Of a stretch of 13,182 nt of DNA, positions 1 through 7,160 are shown piece after piece. The translations under genes were made by a program, and so were the position numbers. The notes below the pieces were generated by a model that was not told where the DNA came from, did no database searches, and saw only the letters and a list, made by a program, of their open reading frames with translations. The stretch covers positions 1 through 13,182 of the forward strand of contig CAJUOF010000298.1 in assembly GCA_910587905.1 (NCBI GenBank). Direction: 5' to 3'. Positions within the stretch are counted from its first letter, which is position 1, and each line of letters starts with the position of its first letter. The stretch comes from an uncultured Lachnospiraceae bacterium (GTDB lineage Bacteria; Bacillota_A; Clostridia; Lachnospirales; Lachnospiraceae).

Positions 1-644
1 ACCTCCGGCGCCATGTACCGCTCCGTCCCCTTGTGGGAGCCTCCGGTGCTGCGGGAAACGGCGGTCTTAGCCACGCCGAAATCCCCCAGCTTAAACTGGC
101 CCGCCTCGCTGATAAAAATGTTTTCCGGCTTGATATCCCGGTGAATGATATTTTTTCGCTGGCAGAAGGCTAAGGCGCTGCCGATCTCCCGCCCCAACCG
201 GACCACCTCAGACACGGGAAGGGCCCCGGCGGAAGCTTCGGAGCGGCGGGTCTTATCCTGGAGATAATGGTCCAGAGGCGTAAGAAGCTCCATACGAATT
301 AAGATATCCCAGCGGATCTCCCCCGGATATTCCTCCAGATGATGGTCTTCATAGCTGACGATATTTGGATGGCTCTTCACCGCGGACATGATGGCGATCT
401 CATGGAGGATTTCGTCCACAAAGCCTTTGAAGTAACCGGTCACCGACTGCTCGTCCATCCCGTCGTTTAAAGCACTGCGGATCTCTGCCGGGGACTCGGG
501 AATGCGGATGACTTTCAATGCGGAGACCGTCTCCACGCCGTAGCTGGTCTTTTTTACCTCATATACTTTCCCGTAGGAGCCTGCGCCGATCAGACGGACG
601 ATCTCCCATCCGTCCAGGACCTCCTTACCGATTTCATATTCCAT
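1..644 (-). CDS. Eukaryotic-like serine/threonine protein kinase, N-terminal part
   Basis: The gene runs off the left edge after 214 codons, so the end of the kinase domain and anything after it are not visible. The Hanks-type motifs appear in order: glycine-rich loop GAGSYG at residues 20-25, the ATP-binding lysine K44 in ALKVI, a candidate helix-C glutamate at E82, the catalytic loop HRDIKPEN at 168-175, DFG at 188-190, and an activation segment ending in APE at 212-214. All catalytic residues are present, so an active kinase is expected. The start ATG at 644 has GGGGGAG five bases upstream, and a sigma-A-like promoter lies about 85 bases further up. The kinase domain begins within 15 residues of the start, so no membrane segment precedes it; whether one follows cannot be seen. 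Its substrate is unknown. Confidence 0.95.
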   Translation of the reverse strand, partial: MEYEIGKEVLDGWEIVRLIGAGSYGKVYEVKKTSYGVETVSALKVIRIPESPAEIRSALNDGMDEQSVTGYFKGFVDEILHEIAIMSAVKSHPNIVSYEDHHLEEYPGEIRWDILIRMELLTPLDHYLQDKTRRSEASAGALPVSEVVRLGREIGSALAFCQRKNIIHRDIKPENIFISEAGQFKLGDFGVAKTAVSRSTGGSHKGTERYMAPE

Positions 645-860
645 AACTACTCCCCCACTCTGCCACATGCCATTTTCTCGGTCTTGTGTCATCAGACAGC
701 AAAAGTTTCTGAATGCCATATCCATCCAATCATATCAATTTTTGCAGAAGAAAACAAGAATATTCTGTTTATTATAAAAATTCCCATAATTTTTAGGATG
801 TTATTTGTGATTTTTTTCCCGTCTTTGAGTTTTAGCGCCATAAAAATTTAAGAGAACCTT
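645..860. other. AT-rich intergenic region with kinase promoter and leader
   Basis: No coding region is visible here. The composition is markedly more AT-rich than the surrounding genes. It contains the kinase promoter (729-757) and an untranslated leader of roughly 75-80 bases. Bases 776-794 can form a 7-bp A/T-only hairpin, which is weak and may be chance. No convincing terminator separates the upstream gene fragment from the kinase. Confidence 0.6.
729..757 (-). promoter_or_regulatory. Sigma-A-like promoter of the kinase gene
   Basis: On the minus strand TTGTTT (752-757) is separated by 17 bases from TATGAT (729-734). The -10 box differs from consensus at one position and the spacing is optimal. 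Transcription would start near 722. The surrounding A/T-rich tract is typical of a promoter region. Confidence 0.6.
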
Positions 861-1115
861 TCATTCCCTATCCCCTTCAACCGACAGGTCTGCCGTCTCA
901 TGCTCTATGGTTTTTACATGATTCATGATGCTCCAGGGATTATAAATGTCCTGTCCGCCAAAGCGGTAACCGTCATACCATCTTTTCAGTTCTCCATATT
1001 TCTCCGAAAGACCATAGTAATCCAGCAGCTTCTCCACCTCCGCCGCCGTAAAACCAAAGCAGTCCGCGTACTGATGGCTTAAGACAAAATGGATCTCCAG
1101 ATTATTAAGCCCCAT
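861..1115 (-). pseudogene. Fragment of a DUF1703 / AAA-ATPase-like family protein
   Basis: The 84-residue reading frame resembles only the middle of the predicted AAA-ATPase-like family (PF09820, associated with DUF1703), whose full members are roughly 500-560 residues. The recognisable string is GLNNLE near the start, then FGFTAAEVEKLLDYYGL at about residues 21-37, then WYDGYRFGG, and finally YNPWSIMNHV. The N-terminal ATPase part with its P-loop is missing, and the frame departs from the family soon after the NPWS motif and stops. It is therefore a remnant and not a working gene. An in-frame stop lies just upstream of its ATG and no good ribosome binding site precedes it. A one-base change in the GGGG run at 1110-1113 would join it to the small frame at 1105-1248. 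Such families often occur in many copies in Clostridia and Bacteroidetes genomes, so a decayed copy is plausible. Confidence 0.75.
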
Positions 1116-1248
1116 AAAAGGTCGTCAAAAACATATCCATTGTCAACCTTCTTCCCCCTTCTATTCTACAGTATACGCAATCCTTTTCCAAATAACAATC
1201 GCTTTCCGGACCGAATTCCTCAATGAGCCGCCACTTATATTCTGTCAA
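1105..1248 (-). other. Short unassigned reading frame, possibly part of the decayed gene
   Basis: From a TTG at 1248 a 47-residue frame runs to a stop at 1105 and overlaps the DUF1703 fragment in another frame. It contains EEFGPESDC, then CVYC, and ends MDMFLTTFYGA. I do not recognise it. AGGAGG lies 15 bases before the TTG, which is further than usual, and GGGGGAAGAAGG lies before a later possible start. Deleting one base from the GGGG run at 1110-1113 changes its end to FYGLNNLE and fuses it to the downstream fragment, so it may be the upstream part of the same broken gene. The rest of 1116-1319 shows no gene, promoter or terminator that I can support. Confidence 0.3.
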
Positions 1249-1319
1249 GCTTCAGCTTCCGTTCCTCCTCACGACCTTTTCTCAGGAACAGTACACCATG
1301 AAAAATATCTCCTGTCTCC

Positions 1320-2528
1320 CTACTCCCCAATGTCTTCCTCCCCATGAACGGTGCCGATGACCGTGCAGGAGTCCGCATCCGTCTCTACCCTGCAGGATGC
1401 CTCTTTGATGGTCACACCGGAGGCGGTAAGCTCTTCACAGTAATCCTCAAACCGTTTTTCTGCCTCTGCCTCCGCTTCCTTTGGAGAAAGGACCCGGACA
1501 GCCTCCTCATACTCCCTGGCGGTCACGGAGCCATAGCCCAAGGGCAGATAAAAATTTTCCCACAGATGAAGGGTTTCGTAAGAATCCGTCTCATCGGACA
1601 ATTCATAAGAATTTTTCCCTCCAGGCAAAAAGAGGCGTTTTCCGAACAGCCACAGATAATGGCGATTTTTTTCCTCCCCGGTGTAATGCTTTTTCGGAGA
1701 AGCCAGAGGGACTTCTTCCTCATAATGATAGATCGTAGCGGCGATCACATCCCCGTCCGCCTGCACCTCCTCCGTCTTTAAAAGATTCCCGCCCTCGTCC
1801 AAGATATCCAGCGTGCCTGCAATCAGAAGCTGCCCCGTCTCCACCGAATCCCCCACATGAACCTTCGGCGTCCCGGTCCTGGTGATGACCGATACTACGG
1901 TTCCGTTTTTTTTGGCCGTCACATCCCCAGTGCCGGATTCTGTCACTCCCTCCGGCTCAGCAAGTTCGTTCTCTTTGATGCGGATGATCAGCCGGTTCCC
2001 CGTGATTTCGGCCGACACCCAGGTGATATCGTTGTACCGATTTCGGATTGCCTTTTCAATGTCCTCGCAAAAAATGCCGGATTTCGCCATGCCGTGGACA
2101 TATCCCTCCTCCTCCAGAAATTGAAGCAGGGTATCGTCCGTATACTTCTGATTCCCCTCCATATGTATATCCCAGATAAACAGAGAAGAGGCGTACAGAA
2201 GTCCCAGGCATAGAAGGATTCCGGCATAGAAGGCCAGGCGCTTTCGGCTCTGCCTCAGCCAGAAGGGGATGCCCCGCTTCTCGGTGATCCGAAGCTTTAC
2301 TCCCGCTTTTTTTGCCAGCCGCCCGGCCCGAAAAAATTCTCCCGCTTCCATAAAAAAAGAAATACCGTTTTCCGTCTGTTCCAGGGCTTCCAAAAGAATC
2401 CCATGAAAACTGCACAAATTAAAAAAACGTTCAGGGCTTCCTCCCGTCACCCTGATCGTCAGCCTTCCCCTCCACCGGTCCCGTCGTTTCTCAACGGATC
2501 TTCTACGTTTAACTGATCTTCTACTCAT
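1320..2528 (-). CDS. yqfD: Sporulation protein YqfD
   Basis: This 402-residue protein belongs to the YqfD family (PF06898), membrane proteins of endospore formers; in Bacillus subtilis the gene is in the mother-cell SigE regulon and its exact role is not settled. The family hallmark GGSPERFFNLC sits at residues 29-39, followed by the conserved region up to about 90. A single strongly hydrophobic segment lies at about 98-118, with a long C-terminal part beginning IHMEGNQKYTDD, presumably outside the cytoplasm. The start ATG at 2528 lies inside the end of yqfC (8-base overlap), which suggests translational coupling. No other ATG, GTG or TTG precedes the conserved region. The first 18 residues are a very basic extension made of two RRSV units (SRRSVKRRRSVEKRR), encoded by an imperfect 18-base duplication. 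phoH, often the next gene, does not follow. Confidence 0.95.
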   Translation of the reverse strand: MSRRSVKRRRSVEKRRDRWRGRLTIRVTGGSPERFFNLCSFHGILLEALEQTENGISFFMEAGEFFRAGRLAKKAGVKLRITEKRGIPFWLRQSRKRLAFYAGILLCLGLLYASSLFIWDIHMEGNQKYTDDTLLQFLEEEGYVHGMAKSGIFCEDIEKAIRNRYNDITWVSAEITGNRLIIRIKENELAEPEGVTESGTGDVTAKKNGTVVSVITRTGTPKVHVGDSVETGQLLIAGTLDILDEGGNLLKTEEVQADGDVIAATIYHYEEEVPLASPKKHYTGEEKNRHYLWLFGKRLFLPGGKNSYELSDETDSYETLHLWENFYLPLGYGSVTAREYEEAVRVLSPKEAEAEAEKRFEDYCEELTASGVTIKEASCRVETDADSCTVIGTVHGEEDIGE

Positions 2529-2784
2529 AACTGATCCCGTGAATCCTCCCCCTGATCTTCATGGCATCTCTCCCAAAATAAGCGATGACCAGCTCCTCTC
2601 CGGAAATATGGATCCGGCACATACCGCTCAGGATCCGGATGCATTCCGGAGAATACTCCAGAAGCCCCCGATGGTTTTCCACAGTCAGTTCCACGCATCC
2701 CACAGCAGTGATCACAGCGGCGCCAAGACACAGATCCTTCGGAAGCTCCAGAGCCTCCACCAGAGCGTCAACTCTTTTTCTCAT
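2521..2784 (-). CDS. yqfC: Sporulation protein YqfC
   Basis: This 87-residue protein matches the YqfC family (PF07873), found almost only in spore formers and nearly always encoded just before yqfD. Recognisable family features are an N-terminal LVEALELPKDL stretch, a central VTAVGCVELTVENHRGLLEYS region, and a C-terminal IRILSG...ISGEELVIAYFGRDAMKIRGRI block. There is no signal peptide or membrane segment. The ATG at 2784 is preceded by GAGAGGTG at a spacing of about 5 bases. It lies downstream of the rpsU terminator, so a separate sporulation promoter would be expected in the short gap 2785-2829, although I cannot identify a good SigE site there. The stop overlaps yqfD by 8 bases. Molecular function is unknown. 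Confidence 0.93.
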   Translation of the reverse strand: MRKRVDALVEALELPKDLCLGAAVITAVGCVELTVENHRGLLEYSPECIRILSGMCRIHISGEELVIAYFGRDAMKIRGRIHGISYE

Positions 2785-2829
2785 GGACCCACCTCTCTCC
2801 CTTTACAGTTCAGTCTATGAGAATAGGAC

Positions 2830-2860
2830 AAAAAAAAGAACCGCCCCCTCGGACAGTTCT
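2830..2860 (-). terminator. Intrinsic terminator after rpsU
   Basis: On the minus strand AGAACTGTCC (2851-2860) can pair with the GGGGCGGTTCT arm (2837-2847), with one mismatch, and the stem is followed by a run of eight T. It lies 13 bases past the rpsU stop codon. It would separate constitutive rpsU transcription from the sporulation genes yqfC-yqfD. Confidence 0.8.
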
Positions 2861-2872
2861 CTTTTCGCACAA

Positions 2873-3049
2873 TTAATTGTATTTCCGTTTTCTGGCGGCT
2901 TCAGACTTCTTCTTGCGTCTCACGCTGGGTTTTTCGTAATGCTCTCTCTTACGAATCTCCTGCTGAATGCCGGCCTTTGCGCAATTCCGCTTGAATCTGC
3001 GCAGGGCACTATCTAAACTCTCATTGTCTTTCACAATAACGTTTGACAT
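2873..3049 (-). CDS. rpsU: 30S ribosomal protein S21
   Basis: The 58-residue product begins MSNVIVKDNESLDSALRRFKR and ends in a lysine/arginine-rich tail (RRKKKSEAARKRKYN), the standard length and composition of bacterial S21. S21 binds the small ribosomal subunit close to the 3' end of 16S rRNA and assists translation initiation. The ATG at 3049 has AGGTG (3057-3061) 7 bases upstream, with a longer purine tract GGAGGGAGG at 3064-3072. A strong promoter and a leader hairpin precede it and an intrinsic terminator follows, so it is probably expressed as a single-gene unit. The neighbourhood rpsU-yqfC-yqfD is typical of Clostridia. Confidence 0.97.
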   Translation of the reverse strand: MSNVIVKDNESLDSALRRFKRNCAKAGIQQEIRKREHYEKPSVRRKKKSEAARKRKYN

Positions 3050-3071
3050 AGACTCACACCTAACCTCCCTC

Positions 3072-3099
3072 CAGTTGTGTATTGTGCCTAATACAACTG
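3072..3099 (-). promoter_or_regulatory. Inverted repeat (leader hairpin) in the rpsU 5' UTR
   Basis: On the minus strand CAGTTGTATT (3090-3099) and AATACACAACTG (3072-3083) pair around a 6-base AGGCAC loop, with a 2-base AC bulge in the second arm. The stem ends exactly where the GGAGGGAGG purine tract begins and about 23 bases before the start codon. It lies between the promoter and the gene, so it is part of the leader RNA. A role in translational control or mRNA stability is inferred. Confidence 0.55.
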
Positions 3100-3126
3100 T
3101 TTGGGTATATTTTTCGCACTACATCA

Positions 3127-3154
3127 AGTATAGCACAATTTGCCATTTCGTCAA
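3127..3154 (-). promoter_or_regulatory. Strong sigma-A promoter of rpsU
   Basis: On the minus strand TTGACG (3149-3154) and TATACT (3127-3132) are separated by 16 bases. Both boxes differ from consensus at one position. The expected start is near 3120, giving a leader of about 70 bases. It lies about 50 bases after the alaS stop, and no terminator is visible between, so some alaS transcripts may read through. Confidence 0.8.
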
Positions 3155-3206
3155 TACCCATTTTGATTTTATTTTCGCCGGCCCATCCGAACTCGGCACG
3201 TAATCG

Positions 3207-5849
3207 TCAGTTCAACTGCTCTGCCAGCACCTTCAGAGCCTTCTCCAGCGCATCGGGGATCCCCGCCGGGTTCTTTCCCCCCGCCTGGGCCATGCCGGGA
3301 CGGCCGCCGCCGCCACCGCCGACCAAAGCCGCCACCGCCTTGATGAGATTCCCTGCGTGGGCGCCCTTCTTCTGGGCCCCCTCCGTGGCTGTGGCCATCA
3401 GATTCACCTTTCCGCCCGTCTCGGAGACGAGGACTACGACGCTCTCGCCCAGCTTTTCCTTCAACTGGTCGCCCAGGTTTCTGAGTCCGTTCATATCCAC
3501 GTCCTTCACAGAGACAGCCAGGGCCTTCACACCCCCGATCTTCTTCACCTGATCCATGACGTCGCCCAGGGCATCCCCAGCAAGCTTGCTCTTAAGTTTC
3601 TCGTTCTCCCCGTGAAGAGCCTTAAGTTCCTCCTGGAGAGACTCGATCTTCTTCACCAACCCGGCCGGCTCCGTCTTGGCCGCCTTCGCCGCAAGGTGAA
3701 GCTCGTCCTCCAGCTCTTTATAATAGCGGGCCACGCCCTTCCCGGTCAGGGCTTCGATCCGGCGCACGCCGGCCGCAATGCCGGCCTCCGACACGATCTT
3801 GAAGGTGGCGATGGAAGCCGTGTTGGCCACGTGGGTGCCGCCGCAGAGCTCCTTGGAAAAATCGCCCATGGAAACCACCCGGACCGTGTCGCCGTATTTC
3901 TCCCCGAACAGCGCCATGGCGCCCGCTTTTCTGGCCTCCTCCAGCGTCATAACCTCGGTGGTCACGGGGACGGCCTTCGCAATCTCCTCACAGACCAGCT
4001 CTTCCACCTGGGAGAGCTCTTCCTTTGTCATGGCCGAAAAATGTGTAAAGTCGAAGCGGAGCCTGTCTGCCGCCACAAAGGAGCCGGCCTGCTCCACGTG
4101 GCCTCCCAGCACGATGCGGAGGGCCTTCTGAAGAAGGTGGGTGGCGCTGTGGTTCTTGCAGGTCTCCGTCCGGTTTCCGGCATCCACCTTCATGGTCACC
4201 CGGTCACCTACCCGGAACATCCCCTTCGTCACCGTTCCGACATGGCCGATCTTTCCGCCCTGGAGCCCTACCACGTCCGTCACGGAAAACTCCGCATCCT
4301 CCGTGATGATCACGCCGAAATCCGCCTTCTGTCCGCCCATGGTGGCGTAAAAAGGCGTCCGATCCGTGATGATGGTCCCCTTCTGTCCGTCCGTCAGCGC
4401 CTCCACGATTTCCTCTGCGGTGGTGAGCGCCGTCACAAGCCCCGTATCGATCAAGGTCTCATATCCCGTGAATTCCGTGGTGAGATCCGCACTTAAATTC
4501 TGATAGATATCCTCACGGCCCATGTAATTGCTCTTTTTCCTGGAGCTTCTGGCCGTCTCCCTCTGCACGTCCATGGCCTTCGCAAAGCCTTCCTCATCCA
4601 CCGAGAAGCCCTTTTCTTCCAGAATCTCGCGGGTCAAATCCAGCGGGAAGCCGTAGGTGTCATAGAGCCGGAACGCATCCTCGCCGGAAAGCTCCGTCTT
4701 CCCCTCGCCGGAAAGCTTCTCTTCCAGGTCGCCCAGAATGGCCAGCCCCTGGTCGATGGTCTTGTTGAACTTGTCCTCTTCCTCCGTGAGAACCCGGAAG
4801 ATCATCTCCTTCTTTTCGTCCAGCTCCGGATACCCGTCCCTCGACAGGGCGATCACCGTCTCGGACAGCTTCGCCAGGAACTTTCCCTCGATTCCGAGAA
4901 TCCTGCCGTGGCGGGCCGCCCTTCTTAGAAGCCGCCGAAGCACGTAGCCCCGCCCCTCGTTGGAGGGCATGATGCCGTCGGAGATCATGAAGGTGCAGGA
5001 ACGGATATGATCCGTGATCAGCCGCAGAGAAACATCCTTCGCCTCGTCCTCCAGATAAGAGACGCCGGCCAGGCCGGCAACTGCGTCCAGAAGGGCTTTG
5101 ATGGTGTCCACCGCAAAAATAGAGTCCACGTCCTGGACCACCACGGCCAGACGTTCCAACCCCATGCCCGTGTCGATGTTCTTCTGTTCCAGGGGCGTGT
5201 AATGGTTCTTCCCGTCATTGTTGAACTGGGTAAAGACGTTGTTCCACACCTCGATGTAACGGTCGCAGTCACAGCCCACCGTGCAGCCGGGCTTCCCGCA
5301 ACCGTACTTTTCTCCCCGGTCATAATAAATCTCCGAACAGGGACCGCAGGGCCCCGCCCCGTGCTCCCAGAAATTGTCCTCCTTGCCGAACTTGAAAATC
5401 CGCTCGGCCGCGATGCCGATCTCCTTGTTCCAGATCTCAAAGGCCTCGTCGTCCTCCAGATAGACAGACGGATACAGCCGGTCGGGAGACAGGCCCACCA
5501 CCTCGGTCAGAAACTCCCAGGACCAGTGGATGGCCTCCCTCTTAAAATAATCGCCGAACGAAAAGTTGCCCAGCATCTCGAAAAACGTACCGTGGCGGGC
5601 TGTCTTTCCCACGTTCTCAATGTCTCCGGTGCGGATGCACTTCTGACAGGTGGTCACCCGTCTCCTCGGCGGAATCTCCTGCCCGGTAAAATAAGGCTTC
5701 AAGGGCGCCATGCCGGAATTGATCAGCAAAAGGCTGTTGTCGTTGTGAGGCACAAGGGAAAAACTCTTCATCGCCAGGTGTCCCTTGCTCTCAAAAAACT
5801 CCAGAAACATCCGCCTTAACTGATTTACGCCATACGCTGTCACAGTCAT
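3207..5849 (-). CDS. alaS: Alanyl-tRNA synthetase
   Basis: This 880-residue protein is a full-length class II alanyl-tRNA synthetase, which charges tRNA-Ala in the cytoplasm. The catalytic core shows motif 2 (FEMLGNFSFGDYFK, residues 90-103), CGPCSEI at 168-174 and the motif 3 region NIDTGMGLERLA at 224-235. The editing domain carries the zinc-type residues HSATH (H567, H571) and C669/H673 in the LCGGTH motif, so mischarged Ser- or Gly-tRNA should be cleared. A coiled region around 715-745 is followed by the C-Ala domain with the glycine run GGGGGGRPGMAQAGG. A cysteine-rich insert (GCGKPGCTVGCDCDRY, 183-198) fits a metal-binding loop seen in Clostridia versions. The ATG at 5849 overlaps the stop of the upstream peptide gene by 3 bases (ATGA), and GGAAGGGG lies next to it, so translation is probably coupled. 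No truncation or missing key residue was found. Confidence 0.98.
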   Translation of the reverse strand: MTVTAYGVNQLRRMFLEFFESKGHLAMKSFSLVPHNDNSLLLINSGMAPLKPYFTGQEIPPRRRVTTCQKCIRTGDIENVGKTARHGTFFEMLGNFSFGDYFKREAIHWSWEFLTEVVGLSPDRLYPSVYLEDDEAFEIWNKEIGIAAERIFKFGKEDNFWEHGAGPCGPCSEIYYDRGEKYGCGKPGCTVGCDCDRYIEVWNNVFTQFNNDGKNHYTPLEQKNIDTGMGLERLAVVVQDVDSIFAVDTIKALLDAVAGLAGVSYLEDEAKDVSLRLITDHIRSCTFMISDGIMPSNEGRGYVLRRLLRRAARHGRILGIEGKFLAKLSETVIALSRDGYPELDEKKEMIFRVLTEEEDKFNKTIDQGLAILGDLEEKLSGEGKTELSGEDAFRLYDTYGFPLDLTREILEEKGFSVDEEGFAKAMDVQRETARSSRKKSNYMGREDIYQNLSADLTTEFTGYETLIDTGLVTALTTAEEIVEALTDGQKGTIITDRTPFYATMGGQKADFGVIITEDAEFSVTDVVGLQGGKIGHVGTVTKGMFRVGDRVTMKVDAGNRTETCKNHSATHLLQKALRIVLGGHVEQAGSFVAADRLRFDFTHFSAMTKEELSQVEELVCEEIAKAVPVTTEVMTLEEARKAGAMALFGEKYGDTVRVVSMGDFSKELCGGTHVANTASIATFKIVSEAGIAAGVRRIEALTGKGVARYYKELEDELHLAAKAAKTEPAGLVKKIESLQEELKALHGENEKLKSKLAGDALGDVMDQVKKIGGVKALAVSVKDVDMNGLRNLGDQLKEKLGESVVVLVSETGGKVNLMATATEGAQKKGAHAGNLIKAVAALVGGGGGGRPGMAQAGGKNPAGIPDALEKALKVLAEQLN

Positions 5850-5974
5850 TCCCCTTCCTTCGCATTCTTATGTTTTCTCAGTTTAATTCCGCACAAAATG
5901 CCGCCGAAGGCCACTGCGCCCAGAAAAACAAACTTCACTGCCATCTGATAAAGCTCTGAAAAAAATGCTCCCAT
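5846..5974 (-). CDS. Small membrane peptide upstream of alaS
   Basis: A 42-residue frame starts at ATG 5974 behind a perfect AGGAGGA site 6 bases upstream and ends with a TGA that overlaps the alaS ATG. The first residues are MGAFFSELYQ, a hydrophobic stretch covers about residues 12-30 (VKFVFLGAVAFGGILCG), and the tail is charged (IKLRKHKNAKEGE). It looks like a single-pass membrane peptide with a cytoplasmic basic tail by the positive-inside rule. The good ribosome binding site, the promoter just upstream and the ATGA junction make it very likely translated. I cannot assign a function. A role in alaS expression by translational coupling is possible, as is an independent membrane role. Confidence 0.8.
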   Translation of the reverse strand: MGAFFSELYQMAVKFVFLGAVAFGGILCGIKLRKHKNAKEGE

Positions 5975-6009
5975 GGAATATCCTCCTCATTTTCTTAATC
6001 CATCTCTTT

Positions 6010-6038
6010 ATCCTATCACAAAGCAGAGGCTTTCGCAA
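6010..6038 (-). promoter_or_regulatory. Promoter of the small peptide-alaS operon
   Basis: On the minus strand TTGCGA (6033-6038) is followed after 17 bases by TAGGAT (6010-6015). Transcription would begin near 6003 and give a leader of about 30 bases, too short for a T-box. alaS here is therefore not under visible T-box control. Confidence 0.65.
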
Positions 6039-6100
6039 GTAAATTCCAATTTTTGAAGTTCTGCGCCGAGATTCAGGGGATATCGCAGGCGGCCTACTCG

Positions 6101-7156
6101 TCACCCGTCGGTCGAGCCGATCTCGATCCAGTACCCATACCGGTCGGAAAAGGTGTTCCGCACCGTCTCCTGGGCTTCCATGGGGGAGAGAACCAGGTCA
6201 AACTCTGAATAGTCTCCCTGGTAGTCTGCTTCGCTCCGCCTGGCCCAGGTAAGCACATATCGATAGTCGTCGCTCATCCACTGGAACACCGGAAGGTATC
6301 GGATGAAGCCTCTCTCGTCGGCCTCCGGATAGGCATTTCCCGTGACCGGATTGGTATAAAAATTGACTTTCAGTTGTTCCGACAAATATGAAAATAACTG
6401 TTCCAGAAAGACTGGGTTCCCCGTCTGCCAGTTCCTTGAGGAAGCCAGAGTGTCCAGGGCGATCCCGTTTTCATAGACGATCTCCCCGGGATCGCCGGCC
6501 ACGTAAGAACGGTATGTGGCCCGGAACCGGACGGGAAGCCCGGTCCTGGCATCCATATATAGGAACACGATACAGCCGTAGGTGGTAAAATCTGCCACCC
6601 AGAGGGCCGCCGAAGGATGTTCCTTGTCGGCCCGGAAACTCATGTTCACGCCCTCTTCCATCTGATACCGAGCAGAGCCGGAGGGGAGAGAAGCATTGAC
6701 GAAATCCAGAAACAGAAGAGCCCGGTCCCTGGCTTCCTGCTCCGAAAGCTCGATCTCTTCTATGGGCTCCCGTTCCAGGTACTGGTCATAGACGCGTCCG
6801 TGATATTTTAAGGATAATTCCGCCAGGACCTGGAGCCGCTCCATGTCATTTAACCGGTTCCCATCCAGAAGAACGGCATCCGGCATTTCCTCTTCCGCCT
6901 CTTCTCCTGTGGAGCCCTCTGTTTTCACGGAGACGGAAACGTCCGTGGGAACGGAGGACTCCGTCTCCGAAAGCTCTGAAGCTTTCGTCCAGGCCTCGTC
7001 CGCAAGGGCGACGGCCTCCCCATATTTCCGCCCATCAAAATGGTCCAGAAATTTCTGTACCATCCACATGCCCAGGCTGCTGATCAGAAGGAGGGCCGCA
7101 AGCAGGCCGAGTCCGGCCAGGAAATAGGTGATCTGCTTCTTTCGTCTTTCTTTCAT
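6101..7156 (-). CDS. Single-pass membrane protein of unknown function in a two-component operon
   Basis: The 351-residue product is not one I recognise. A basic N-terminus (MKERRKK) precedes a hydrophobic helix at about residues 10-33, suggesting a membrane anchor with the rest outside the cytoplasm. Residues of about 60-92 form a Ser/Thr/Glu-rich, probably disordered linker, and the remaining 250 residues form a globular region with many aromatic residues. No lipobox cysteine follows the helix, and no enzyme motif is apparent. The ATG at 7156 lies 4 bases after the histidine kinase stop, and its AGGAGG site is inside the last codons of the kinase gene, so the two are almost surely co-transcribed. 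It may sense or modulate the signal for the adjoining kinase, or be an envelope target of the system; both are inference from position. Confidence 0.85.
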   Translation of the reverse strand: MKERRKKQITYFLAGLGLLAALLLISSLGMWMVQKFLDHFDGRKYGEAVALADEAWTKASELSETESSVPTDVSVSVKTEGSTGEEAEEEMPDAVLLDGNRLNDMERLQVLAELSLKYHGRVYDQYLEREPIEEIELSEQEARDRALLFLDFVNASLPSGSARYQMEEGVNMSFRADKEHPSAALWVADFTTYGCIVFLYMDARTGLPVRFRATYRSYVAGDPGEIVYENGIALDTLASSRNWQTGNPVFLEQLFSYLSEQLKVNFYTNPVTGNAYPEADERGFIRYLPVFQWMSDDYRYVLTWARRSEADYQGDYSEFDLVLSPMEAQETVRNTFSDRYGYWIEIGSTDG

Positions 7157-7160
7157 CTGC

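Noticed and set aside
776..794. AAAAATT/AATTTTT inverted repeat
   Set aside because: An A/T-only stem in an AT-rich region is expected by chance and has little stability.
2785..2829. Possible SigE promoter of yqfC (CATAGACTG resembling a SigE -10)
   Set aside because: No matching -35 element is seen at the proper distance, since the T-run of the terminator occupies it; SigE control is expected from the family only.
3299..3330. GC-rich CCGCCG run as a simple repeat
   Set aside because: It encodes the conserved glycine run of the alaS C-terminal domain.
3357..4496. 379-residue open frame on the plus strand
   Set aside because: It lies wholly antisense to alaS, whose protein is complete and conserved; the frame is open because of GC-rich codon bias and has no recognisable domain.
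5007..5819. 270-residue open frame on the plus strand
   Set aside because: It is antisense to the conserved catalytic core of alaS.
6061..6088. CTGCG...CGCAG inverted repeat after the membrane protein gene
   Set aside because: Only 5 base pairs with an 18-base loop and no T-run after it, so it is not a credible terminator.
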